This document shows, in pieces, positions 1 to 5,149 of a stretch of 5,149 bases of DNA (positions are counted from its first letter, which is position 1; each line of letters starts with the position of its first letter). Under the pieces are notes generated by a model. That model saw nothing but the letters and a program-made list of their open reading frames with translations, did not search any database and was not told the origin of the DNA. The DNA comes from Bacteroidales bacterium (GTDB lineage Bacteria > Bacteroidota > Bacteroidia > Bacteroidales > Muribaculaceae). The stretch is from the NCBI GenBank assembly GCA_004557385.1, contig SFEA01000070.1, forward strand, positions 1 through 5,149, read 5' to 3'. Both the position numbers and the translations under genes were made by a program.

Positions 1-293
1 CCTTCTTTTTCAAGTTCTACAAGCGTTGGTGTTGCAATAGCCTCAACCTCAGGAATGATATGGTCGGGCTTTTCAAGTTCAATTACCTCACGCAATCGCT
101 TGCCGTCGAGCATATTGAACACATGGCAGCGATGCGCAATCTGCATTGCCGGAGCACCTTCGTAACGGTCGCAAGCCACCACCTCAACGCCATAGCGTTG
201 CAGCTCGATTGCCACCTCTTTTCCTAACTCGCCACTGCCAAGCAACAGCGCCTTCTTGCCTTTGCTTGTATTGATTGAACCTATCCGTGTCAT
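1..293 (-). CDS. purT: Formate-dependent phosphoribosylglycinamide formyltransferase (PurT), N-terminal part
   Basis: PurT is a cytoplasmic ATP-grasp enzyme that makes formylglycinamide ribonucleotide from GAR, formate and ATP, the third step of de novo purine synthesis. The visible 97 codons start at an ATG (291-293, minus strand) and run off the left edge of the window, so the ATP-grasp core and C-terminus are missing. The N-terminal nucleotide-binding fold is clear: LLLGSGELGKE at residues 16-26, DRYEGAPAMQIAHR at about 42-55, then NMLDG, ELEKP and PEVEAIAT. These align without gaps to my recollection of E. coli PurT. E22, L23 and E82 fall at the same numbers as the residues that contact GAR in that enzyme. 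There is no Shine-Dalgarno; the leader is A-rich, as usual in Bacteroidota. The gene is transcribed away from the neighbouring exported-protein gene. The identification is very secure; only completeness cannot be judged. Confidence 0.96.
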   Translation of the reverse strand, partial: MTRIGSINTSKGKKALLLGSGELGKEVAIELQRYGVEVVACDRYEGAPAMQIAHRCHVFNMLDGKRLREVIELEKPDHIIPEVEAIATPTLVELEKE

Positions 294-333
294 AATAATT
301 AATTTTGGTTTTCTTTTGTTTGATAATGCTATG

Positions 334-365
334 CAAAGGTAATCATTAGCAATGAATAAAAAAAA
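334..365 (-). promoter_or_regulatory. Candidate Bacteroidota-type promoter for purT
   Basis: Read on the minus strand, TACCTTTG (341 down to 334) fits the Bacteroidota -7 consensus TAnnTTTG. A TTTT at 365-362 lies 20 bases upstream, one mismatch from the -33 element TTTG. Transcription would begin a few bases below 334 and give a leader of roughly 30 bases before the purT ATG. The -7 match is exact and well placed. The -33 match sits in an A/T tract and is weak evidence alone. Confidence 0.6.
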
Positions 366-387
366 TTAAAAGCATGGGGCAGCGCAA

Positions 388-419
388 TTTGGGCGAGTGT
401 GGGAATTTTTATAATTTTG
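388..419 (+). promoter_or_regulatory. Candidate Bacteroidota-type promoter for the exported-protein gene
   Basis: TTTG at 388-391 and TAATTTTG at 412-419 are separated by exactly 20 bases. This matches both the -33 (TTTG) and -7 (TAnnTTTG) consensus of the Bacteroidota primary sigma factor. The -7 box ends only 8 bases before the ATG at 428, so the transcript would have almost no leader. That is unusual, so the match could be fortuitous. A second copy of TAATTTTG at 300-307 is an alternative that would give a leader of about 110 bases, but it has no correctly spaced TTTG upstream. Confidence 0.5.
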
Positions 420-427
420 CGGGCGTT

Positions 428-1297
428 ATGAGCAAATTTCCGAAATTAATGCTATGCATGGCTGCTGCGATGAGTGTTGCCGCCAATGCCCAAACCATAA
501 GCCAAAGCCTCGACGAAGACAACGAGGAGCCAATCGACCTCGAACAAGTGCGCAAGCCCGTGAGGCGTCCCAATCATCCGGTGGTGACCTATATCAGAGT
601 GACTGTCGACGACAGCCGCGCAAAGCGCTATGCCGAGGTGAAAGCACCCGACAAAGCCATCAGCGCCGCCGAGCAAAGCAACAAGGCGGTGATAGAGCAA
701 ATGAACAAGCGTGCCAATCAAAGCCAGGAGGAAGTGGAAGCCAATGTGGAGCGATTTCTTGCCGAAGCCCGTTCTAAGGCGCCAAAGCACGAAACTTACG
801 TTCCGGAATTTGCTCAGCGTAGGGTTCACGACGAGGAGAATATGACTCAGGAGCAGTTGCTGAAAAGTTTCACTGCAAAACACACCATAGGCAAAACCAA
901 ATATGTGCCACGCTCGGCGCCGTCGATGGTAGAGCAAAATGCCATTTATCTGTTCTTCGAGGTGCCCACTGCAAGCCGTCCGGGCGACATGAACATTCGC
1001 GTGCAGTATTATGCCGACGACCGTCTGGACATTCAGAAAGTGGAATTCCTCATCAATGGCAACAAATACACCATCACCCCATTGCACCTCAACACCAGTC
1101 GTCAAGGCAAGTATGTGGCTGAATGGTTTGAGATGCCACTCAGAGGCGACAACGCTTCGCTCGTCGATGCCATGGGATATGCCAACTATGTTCGCGTGAA
1201 GTTCATAGGCAAGCAGTGCAATCACATCAAGGACTTGACTCGCACCCAAGTGGCTGACCTTCGCAAAGCCTATTTTCTGCACAAAATATATCGCTGA
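428..1297 (+). CDS. Exported protein of unknown function (289 aa)
   Basis: I do not recognise a characterised family. From the ATG at 428 the product begins with a good signal peptide: a short basic segment (K3, K6), a hydrophobic stretch at about 7-19, and an Ala-Asn-Ala site that predicts cleavage before Q22. The mature protein has an acidic, proline-containing linker (28-50), a short beta-like stretch (51-60), a polar Lys/Glu/Gln-rich helix with coiled-coil character (about 76-118), another linker, a beta-rich C-terminal domain (about 170-262, including YLFFEVP and IRVQYYADD) and a final helix (272-286). This C-terminal domain resembles ones I recall from unannotated Bacteroidales secreted proteins, but I cannot name it. 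An in-frame ATG at 374 would add 18 residues ahead of the signal peptide and lies upstream of the best promoter, so 428 is preferred. There is no lipobox, so a soluble periplasmic or surface location is inferred. Confidence 0.8.
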   Translation: MSKFPKLMLCMAAAMSVAANAQTISQSLDEDNEEPIDLEQVRKPVRRPNHPVVTYIRVTVDDSRAKRYAEVKAPDKAISAAEQSNKAVIEQMNKRANQSQEEVEANVERFLAEARSKAPKHETYVPEFAQRRVHDEENMTQEQLLKSFTAKHTIGKTKYVPRSAPSMVEQNAIYLFFEVPTASRPGDMNIRVQYYADDRLDIQKVEFLINGNKYTITPLHLNTSRQGKYVAEWFEMPLRGDNASLVDAMGYANYVRVKFIGKQCNHIKDLTRTQVADLRKAYFLHKIYR

Positions 1298-1309
1298 CCA
1301 CGCCTTGCA

Positions 1310-1328
1310 AGCCATCACCCAAATGGCT
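1310..1328 (+). other. Short stem-loop after the exported-protein gene; weak terminator candidate
   Basis: AGCCAT (1310-1315) and ATGGCT (1323-1328) form a perfect 6-bp stem with a 7-base loop, starting 13 bases after the stop codon. A run of five T residues (1344-1348) comes 15 bases after the stem. That is too far for a classical intrinsic terminator, and the stem is short. The position between one gene's stop and the next gene's promoter suits a terminator, but the structure alone does not establish it. Confidence 0.25.
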
Positions 1329-1376
1329 ATGTGTGTAGTAGCGTTTTTATTGCTGCATTATTTATTATGGCAAATC

Positions 1377-1408
1377 TTTTTATCTTCTGATACATTTTCG
1401 TATCTTTG
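1377..1408 (+). promoter_or_regulatory. Bacteroidota-type promoter for the gldE transcription unit
   Basis: TATCTTTG at 1401-1408 is an exact TAnnTTTG -7 box. TTTT at 1377-1380 lies 20 bases upstream in the -33 position, one mismatch from TTTG. The start point would be a few bases after 1408, leaving an A-rich leader of about 20 bases before the TTG at 1435. This is the clearest promoter in the window. It probably drives gldE and the two genes after it. Confidence 0.7.
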
Positions 1409-1434
1409 CAACAAATAATCAACACTAAATAGAA

Positions 1435-2778
1435 TTGGATATAGACCCTCTTACGTGTATCTTTACACTTGCTGATGTTGTCGACGCTGCGGCAACACCT
1501 TTATTTGTTATCAACCATCCCACACCGGGCAGCCTGATTGCCGGATGTGTGGCTGTCTTGGGGCTGCTGATGTCAGCCTTTATGTCTGGCTCGGAAATCG
1601 CCTATTTTTCAATTACCGAACAGCAAATCGACGAAATTGAGAGCGACGACAAGCAGCAGCAAATACGCCACCTGCTGTCGAATCCCGAAAAACTGCTTGC
1701 CACCATACTCATTGCCAACAATCTTGTGAATGTGATGATTGTTGTGCTTAGCTCGTTCACCATGACGCAAATATTCACTTTCAACAGCGCTGTGTTGAGC
1801 TTTCTGGTGCAAACGGTTATACTCACTTTCCTCATTTTGCTCTTTGGTGAAATCATTCCTAAGCTGTATGCCAACAACTATAACGTGCGCTTTGCCGTGA
1901 TGGCGGCTAACCCGCTCAGCGCAATTCAGAAACTTTTCAACCCGCTGTCGAGCGTAATGGAGCGCAGCACGTTCATCGTGAACAAGATTGTCACTAAGCA
2001 TGCCGACGACATCTCGATGGACGACCTGTCGAAGGCTCTGGAAATAAGCGACGTGCAAACCAGCGACGAAAAGGAGCTGCTTGAAGGAATCTTGAGCTTT
2101 GGCGGCAAGGAAGTGAGCGAAATCATGCGCCCGCGCATCGATGTGGTCGACCTCGACTATTCTACGCCGTTCTCCGAGGTGGTGAAGACCGTGATTGACA
2201 GCGGCTACTCACGTATCCCAGTGTTTGAAGAAACCCCCGACAACGTCAAAGGCATTCTTTATGCCAAGGACCTGTTGCCATACATCGGAAAGCAAAGCGA
2301 CAATTTCAACTGGCAACGCCTGCTGCGCGAGCCATTCTATGTGCCCGAATCACGCATGATTGACGACCTGCTCGAGGACTTCCGCCGCAAGAGCGTGCAT
2401 TTTGCTATCGTGGTCGACGAATACGGCTGCACTCAAGGCATTGCCACCCTTGAAGATGTGCTCGAGGAGATTGTGGGCGAAATCGACGACGAATACGACA
2501 CCGAGGAAAAGTTCTACACAAAGATATCGGAAAACACCTATGTGTTCGACGGAAAAACCCTGCTTGGCGACTTCTATCGCGTGACAGGCATCGACGAAGA
2601 CGAATTTGGCGAATTTGCCGAGGACGTGGAAACGCTTGCCGGACTGCTGCTAAGCATCAAAGGCGACTTTCCGAAGGAAAAAGAACCTATTGCCTTCGGC
2701 TGCTGCAAATTTTTGGTGCTCACTGTGGTGAAGCATCGCATTGAAAAGGTGCGCGTGTCGATAATTCCCAAGCAATGA
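1435..2778 (+). CDS. gldE: GldE-type CNNM/CBS-domain membrane protein
   Basis: This is a 447-residue inner-membrane protein of the CorC/CNNM (hemolysin C-like) family. Domains in order: an N-terminal CNNM (DUF21) transmembrane domain with hydrophobic segments at about 33-54, 87-111 and 117-144, including the family motifs SGSE (51-54) and GEIIPK (138-143); a CBS pair, with MRPRIDVVDLD at 231-241 opening the first repeat and VVDEYGCTQG into TLEDVLEEIVGEIDDEYD (326-355) closing the second; and a CorC_HlyC domain at about 360-445. Relatives export or regulate Mg2+/Co2+. The GldE name comes from gliding-motility work in Flavobacterium, but the protein is also common in non-gliding gut Bacteroidales, so gliding is not implied. 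Start: an in-frame TAA at 1426-1428 leaves only TTG at 1435 before the first membrane segment, and the next ATG is about residue 46. The resulting MDIDP start matches the MDxDP start I recall in homologues. Position 332 is Cys where Gly is more usual. Confidence 0.92.
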   Translation: MDIDPLTCIFTLADVVDAAATPLFVINHPTPGSLIAGCVAVLGLLMSAFMSGSEIAYFSITEQQIDEIESDDKQQQIRHLLSNPEKLLATILIANNLVNVMIVVLSSFTMTQIFTFNSAVLSFLVQTVILTFLILLFGEIIPKLYANNYNVRFAVMAANPLSAIQKLFNPLSSVMERSTFIVNKIVTKHADDISMDDLSKALEISDVQTSDEKELLEGILSFGGKEVSEIMRPRIDVVDLDYSTPFSEVVKTVIDSGYSRIPVFEETPDNVKGILYAKDLLPYIGKQSDNFNWQRLLREPFYVPESRMIDDLLEDFRRKSVHFAIVVDEYGCTQGIATLEDVLEEIVGEIDDEYDTEEKFYTKISENTYVFDGKTLLGDFYRVTGIDEDEFGEFAEDVETLAGLLLSIKGDFPKEKEPIAFGCCKFLVLTVVKHRIEKVRVSIIPKQ

Positions 2779-2791
2779 CAAGTCTTTGTCA
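2776..2791 (+). other. Small stem-loop over the gldE stop codon
   Basis: TGACAA (2776-2781) and TTGTCA (2786-2791) form a perfect 6-bp stem closed by a 4-base loop. The stem begins at the TGA stop codon of gldE. No T run follows, so it is not an intrinsic terminator. It could mark an mRNA processing or attenuation point between gldE and the next gene, or be chance. Confidence 0.25.
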
Positions 2792-2832
2792 ACAGTCATA
2801 ACCACTAACTACATCGAAAAATATTTGCTGCC

Positions 2833-3465
2833 ATGCCACTAATCGACATCCCCTCACGCATTGTTAGCCCTAACGCCGACTTAGCCATCTGGCAGGTCGA
2901 CGAGGACGAGGACGTGCTGCTCGATTTGTGCCAAAGATGCGGCGTCGATACCGAAACGATTCTCAACACAAAGCTTGCCAAGCGACGCATCGAATTGCTC
3001 GCCGAACATCTGTTGCTGCATGCGCTCAACGGCTGCGTTTCGCCAATCAGCCACACACCCACCGGCGCTCCATACATTGCCGACAGCACGCTGAACATAA
3101 GCATCAGCCACACCCGTGGCTATGTGGCGATGGCAATAAGCCGCCGCTGCATCGGCATCGACATCGAACATTTTTCCGACAAAGTGCTTCGGGTTAGGCA
3201 AAAATTCCTCAACGAAGCCGAGGCTCGGCACATCGAAGCCGACAACGTCGCCCTTAACATTGCAGCATGGACCGCAAAGGAAGCCCTTTACAAAGCCGTG
3301 CTCACTCCGGGCATCAATCTTTCTCACCACATTCCAATTGATGCACAAGCCATTGCCGGCAACGGCAATTGGGTAAGCACAGTTTGCGGCAAGCAATTCG
3401 ACGTTAGCACCCACATCGCCGCAGACTACGCAATTTCACTTGCAATCGAAAATACACTACAATGA
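2833..3465 (+). CDS. 4'-phosphopantetheinyl transferase, Sfp-like superfamily
   Basis: This 210-residue cytoplasmic enzyme would move the 4'-phosphopantetheine arm of coenzyme A onto a serine of an acyl or peptidyl carrier protein. Family signatures appear in order: a TGAPY segment (77-81), SISHT (90-94), GIDIE (108-112) with the Mg2+-binding D110 and E112, KFLNEAE (124-130), and WTAKEALYK (146-154) with catalytic/metal E150 and conserved K149 and K154. The length fits two-lobed Sfp-type enzymes rather than the roughly 125-residue AcpS type, so it may serve fatty-acid ACP or a secondary pathway. No carrier protein or synthase is visible nearby, so the target is unknown. It starts 54 bases after gldE with no convincing promoter between, which suggests co-transcription. 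I recall the gldE-transferase pair as a common arrangement in Bacteroidales. The ATG at 2833 gives a normal N-terminus. Confidence 0.9.
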   Translation: MPLIDIPSRIVSPNADLAIWQVDEDEDVLLDLCQRCGVDTETILNTKLAKRRIELLAEHLLLHALNGCVSPISHTPTGAPYIADSTLNISISHTRGYVAMAISRRCIGIDIEHFSDKVLRVRQKFLNEAEARHIEADNVALNIAAWTAKEALYKAVLTPGINLSHHIPIDAQAIAGNGNWVSTVCGKQFDVSTHIAADYAISLAIENTLQ

Positions 3466-3497
3466 ATAATCAATATAAACTAAATAAAACTAAAGCT

Positions 3498-5149
3498 ATG
3501 AACAAAAATCGTTTCTCAACACGAACCCTGCTCGCCGCTTGCTTCGCCATCGCAGCCGGAATGTGCAACCTTGCTTCTTATGCATGCACATCGTTGCTCG
3601 TTGGCAAAAAAGCATCGACCGACGGTTCTACATTCATCTCCTATGCTGCCGACTCGCACGTGCTTTACGGCGCGCTTGCACACCTGCCGGCTGCCGACCA
3701 TAAAGCTGGAGCTATGCGCGACATCCGCGACTGGGACGACGGCACTTATCACGGTCAAATTCCCGAAGTGGCACACACCTACTCGGTTGTTGGTAACATG
3801 AACGAGCACCAGCTGTCAATCACCGAATCGACTTTCGGCGGCCGCAACGAGCTGGTTGACACAACCGGCATTATGGACTACGGTTCGCTCATCTACGTCA
3901 CACTGCAACGCGCCCGCACTGCTCGCGAAGCAATCAAGGTGATGACCGACCTGGTTGCCAAATACGGCTATTGCAGCGGCGGCGAATCGTTCTCGATTGC
4001 CGACCCTAACGAAATATGGATTATGGAAATGGTGGGCAAAGGCGGCAAGGAAAAAGGCGCCGTGTGGGTTGCCATTCGCATACCCGACGATTGCATTGCC
4101 GGACACGCCAACCAATCGCGCATTCACACCTTTCCGCTGAAAGACAAAGAAAACTGCCTGTATGCAAAGGACGTAATCTCATTTGCTCGCAAGATGGGAT
4201 ACTTCAACGGCAAAGACGCCGAATTCAGCTTCGCCAATGCCTACAACCCATTCGACTTCTCAGGTCTGCGCGGCTGCGATGCTCGCGTTTGGGCTTGGTT
4301 TAACCGCTACAAAGCAGGCATGGACAAATATCTGCCCTACCTGCACGGCAAGAAAGACGCCGAGGTGATGCCTCTCTACGTTCGCCCCGACCGCAAAGTT
4401 AGCGTTCGCGACGTGCAAAACATGATGCGCGACCACTTCGAAGGCACTCCTTTCGACATGACAAACGACCCGGGTGCAAAGATTCTGTATGATGTACCCT
4501 ATCGCTGGCGTCCGATGACCTTCAAGGTCGACGGCGTGGAATACACCAACGAACGTGCCATTGCCACTCAACAAACCGGCTTCGTGCTGGTGTCGCAAAT
4601 GCGCTCGTGGCTGCCCGACGCAATCGGCGGTATTCACTGGTTTGGCGTTGACGATGCCAACACTACAGTTTTCGTGCCCATGTACTGCTGCATGACTTCA
4701 ATACCCAAAAGCTATGCAATGGAAACAGCCGACCTCTACAACTTCTCAACCGAATCGGCTTTCTGGGTTAACAACTGGGTTGCCAACCAAGCTTACACCC
4801 GATATAGCTTTATGATTAAGGACATACGCAAAGTGCAAAACGCCCTCGAGGACGGATATGCCAATCGCCAGGCTTCGCTCGAAGCCGAAGCACTTGCCCT
4901 GCACAAACAGGACCCGGCTAAGGCTGTGGCTATGCTCAACGACTACAGCAACCGCTCGGCACAGGACGCCACTGCAAGCTATCTGAAACTCGCTCAATAT
5001 CTGCTCGTTAAATATCTCGACGGCAACATGAAGAAAGAAAAAGACGGCGAATTTGAGCGCAGCAAAACCGGCTATCCTGTCTATCCTCACTTCCCCGGCT
5101 ACCCTCAAGAATATTACAAAGCCATCGTAACCGACAAGAACGCTGCCGA
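3498..5149 (+). CDS. Secreted C69-family dipeptidase (N-terminal nucleophile), C-terminus cut by window end
   Basis: The ORF is open from the ATG at 3498 to the window end, 550 codons with no stop. Peptidase family C69 (PepD-like) enzymes are Ntn hydrolases that release amino acids from dipeptides, using an N-terminal cysteine. A signal peptide is clear: basic start (K3, R5, R9), hydrophobic stretch at about 11-22, and cleavage predicted after Ala29, so C30 becomes the first mature residue. CTSLLVGKKASTDGS (30-44) is the expected nucleophile segment. GGESFSIADPNEIWIMEM (161-178) and AGHANQSRI (201-209) are the other family motifs I recognise. Further cysteines at 159, 200, 220, 260, 397 and 398 could form disulfides outside the cytoplasm. 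Family members in Bacteroidota are commonly about 540-620 residues, so little is probably missing. It lies 32 bases after the transferase gene, with an A-rich leader and no promoter motif, and so is probably co-transcribed. Confidence 0.93.
   Translation, partial: MNKNRFSTRTLLAACFAIAAGMCNLASYACTSLLVGKKASTDGSTFISYAADSHVLYGALAHLPAADHKAGAMRDIRDWDDGTYHGQIPEVAHTYSVVGNMNEHQLSITESTFGGRNELVDTTGIMDYGSLIYVTLQRARTAREAIKVMTDLVAKYGYCSGGESFSIADPNEIWIMEMVGKGGKEKGAVWVAIRIPDDCIAGHANQSRIHTFPLKDKENCLYAKDVISFARKMGYFNGKDAEFSFANAYNPFDFSGLRGCDARVWAWFNRYKAGMDKYLPYLHGKKDAEVMPLYVRPDRKVSVRDVQNMMRDHFEGTPFDMTNDPGAKILYDVPYRWRPMTFKVDGVEYTNERAIATQQTGFVLVSQMRSWLPDAIGGIHWFGVDDANTTVFVPMYCCMTSIPKSYAMETADLYNFSTESAFWVNNWVANQAYTRYSFMIKDIRKVQNALEDGYANRQASLEAEALALHKQDPAKAVAMLNDYSNRSAQDATASYLKLAQYLLVKYLDGNMKKEKDGEFERSKTGYPVYPHFPGYPQEYYKAIVTDKNAA

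Noticed and set aside
374..427. 18-residue N-terminal extension of the exported protein
   Set aside because: It places polar residues and Gly/Asn ahead of a complete signal peptide, and it overlaps the best -33/-7 promoter match.
452..1318. Long minus-strand open frame (288 codons) opposite the exported-protein gene
   Set aside because: It overlaps almost all of a gene with a good signal peptide and domain pattern. Its translation is Cys/His/Val-rich with no recognisable motif, and it has no promoter. It is best explained by the codon bias of the sense strand.
1341..1385. AT-rich stretch with T runs as an intrinsic terminator or origin-like element
   Set aside because: No stable GC-rich stem lies next to the T runs and no repeated boxes are present. 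It reads as ordinary AT-rich spacer with the gldE promoter at its end.
1609..2058. Minus-strand open frames inside gldE, and similar ones opposite the transferase and dipeptidase genes (2881-3414, 3816-4127, 4260-4637, 4746-5108)
   Set aside because: All lie within genes with clear family motifs on the plus strand. Their own translations show no family signature, start context or promoter.
1435..2778. A gliding-motility or type IX secretion locus, inferred from gldE
   Set aside because: No other gld, por or spr gene is visible, and GldE-type proteins are widespread in non-gliding Bacteroidales.
2822..2832. Possible separate promoter for the transferase gene (AATATTTG before the ATG)
   Set aside because: The box lacks the first T of TAnnTTTG, lies only about 5 bases before the start codon and has no TTTG at the right distance.
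3570..3590. Lipobox reading of the dipeptidase signal peptide at Cys30
   Set aside because: Ser-Tyr-Ala-Cys has Tyr at -2 and Ser at -3, a poor lipobox, and Cys30 aligns with the catalytic nucleophile, which must have a free amino group.

Overview
The window looks like a chromosomal segment of a gut-type member of the Bacteroidales (Bacteroidota), possibly Muribaculaceae-like. Three things point there. The intergenic regions carry the Bacteroidota promoter motif TAnnTTTG with TTTG-like -33 elements. The gene starts lack a clear Shine-Dalgarno and have A-rich leaders. The gene content includes a GldE-type CNNM/CBS protein, which is typical of this phylum. The coding sequence is rich in GAC, AAC and GGC codons, while the gaps are AT-rich. 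The family-level guess is inference only.

Layout, left to right. Positions 1-293 (minus) hold the first 97 codons of purT, cut by the window edge. A divergent intergenic region (294-427) carries back-to-back promoter candidates. Positions 428-1297 (plus) encode a 289-residue exported protein of unknown function. After a 137-base gap containing a clear promoter (1377-1408), three plus-strand genes follow with short gaps and no convincing promoter between them. These are gldE (1435-2778, TTG start), a Sfp-like 4'-phosphopantetheinyl transferase (2833-3465), and a C69-family secreted dipeptidase (3498 to beyond the window end at 5149).

How they fit together. purT is a purine biosynthesis gene transcribed away from the rest. 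gldE, the phosphopantetheinyl transferase and the dipeptidase are probably one transcription unit, but no shared pathway is evident: a membrane CNNM/CBS protein, a carrier-protein activating enzyme and an exported peptidase. There are no RNA genes, mobile elements, CRISPR arrays or long repeats that I can see, and no gene-free stretch longer than about 140 bases.

I see no clear new multi-gene system. The points most worth checking are the uncharacterised exported protein with its nearly leaderless promoter and start arrangement, the TTG start of gldE, and the dipeptidase whose predicted signal cleavage would directly expose the catalytic cysteine.
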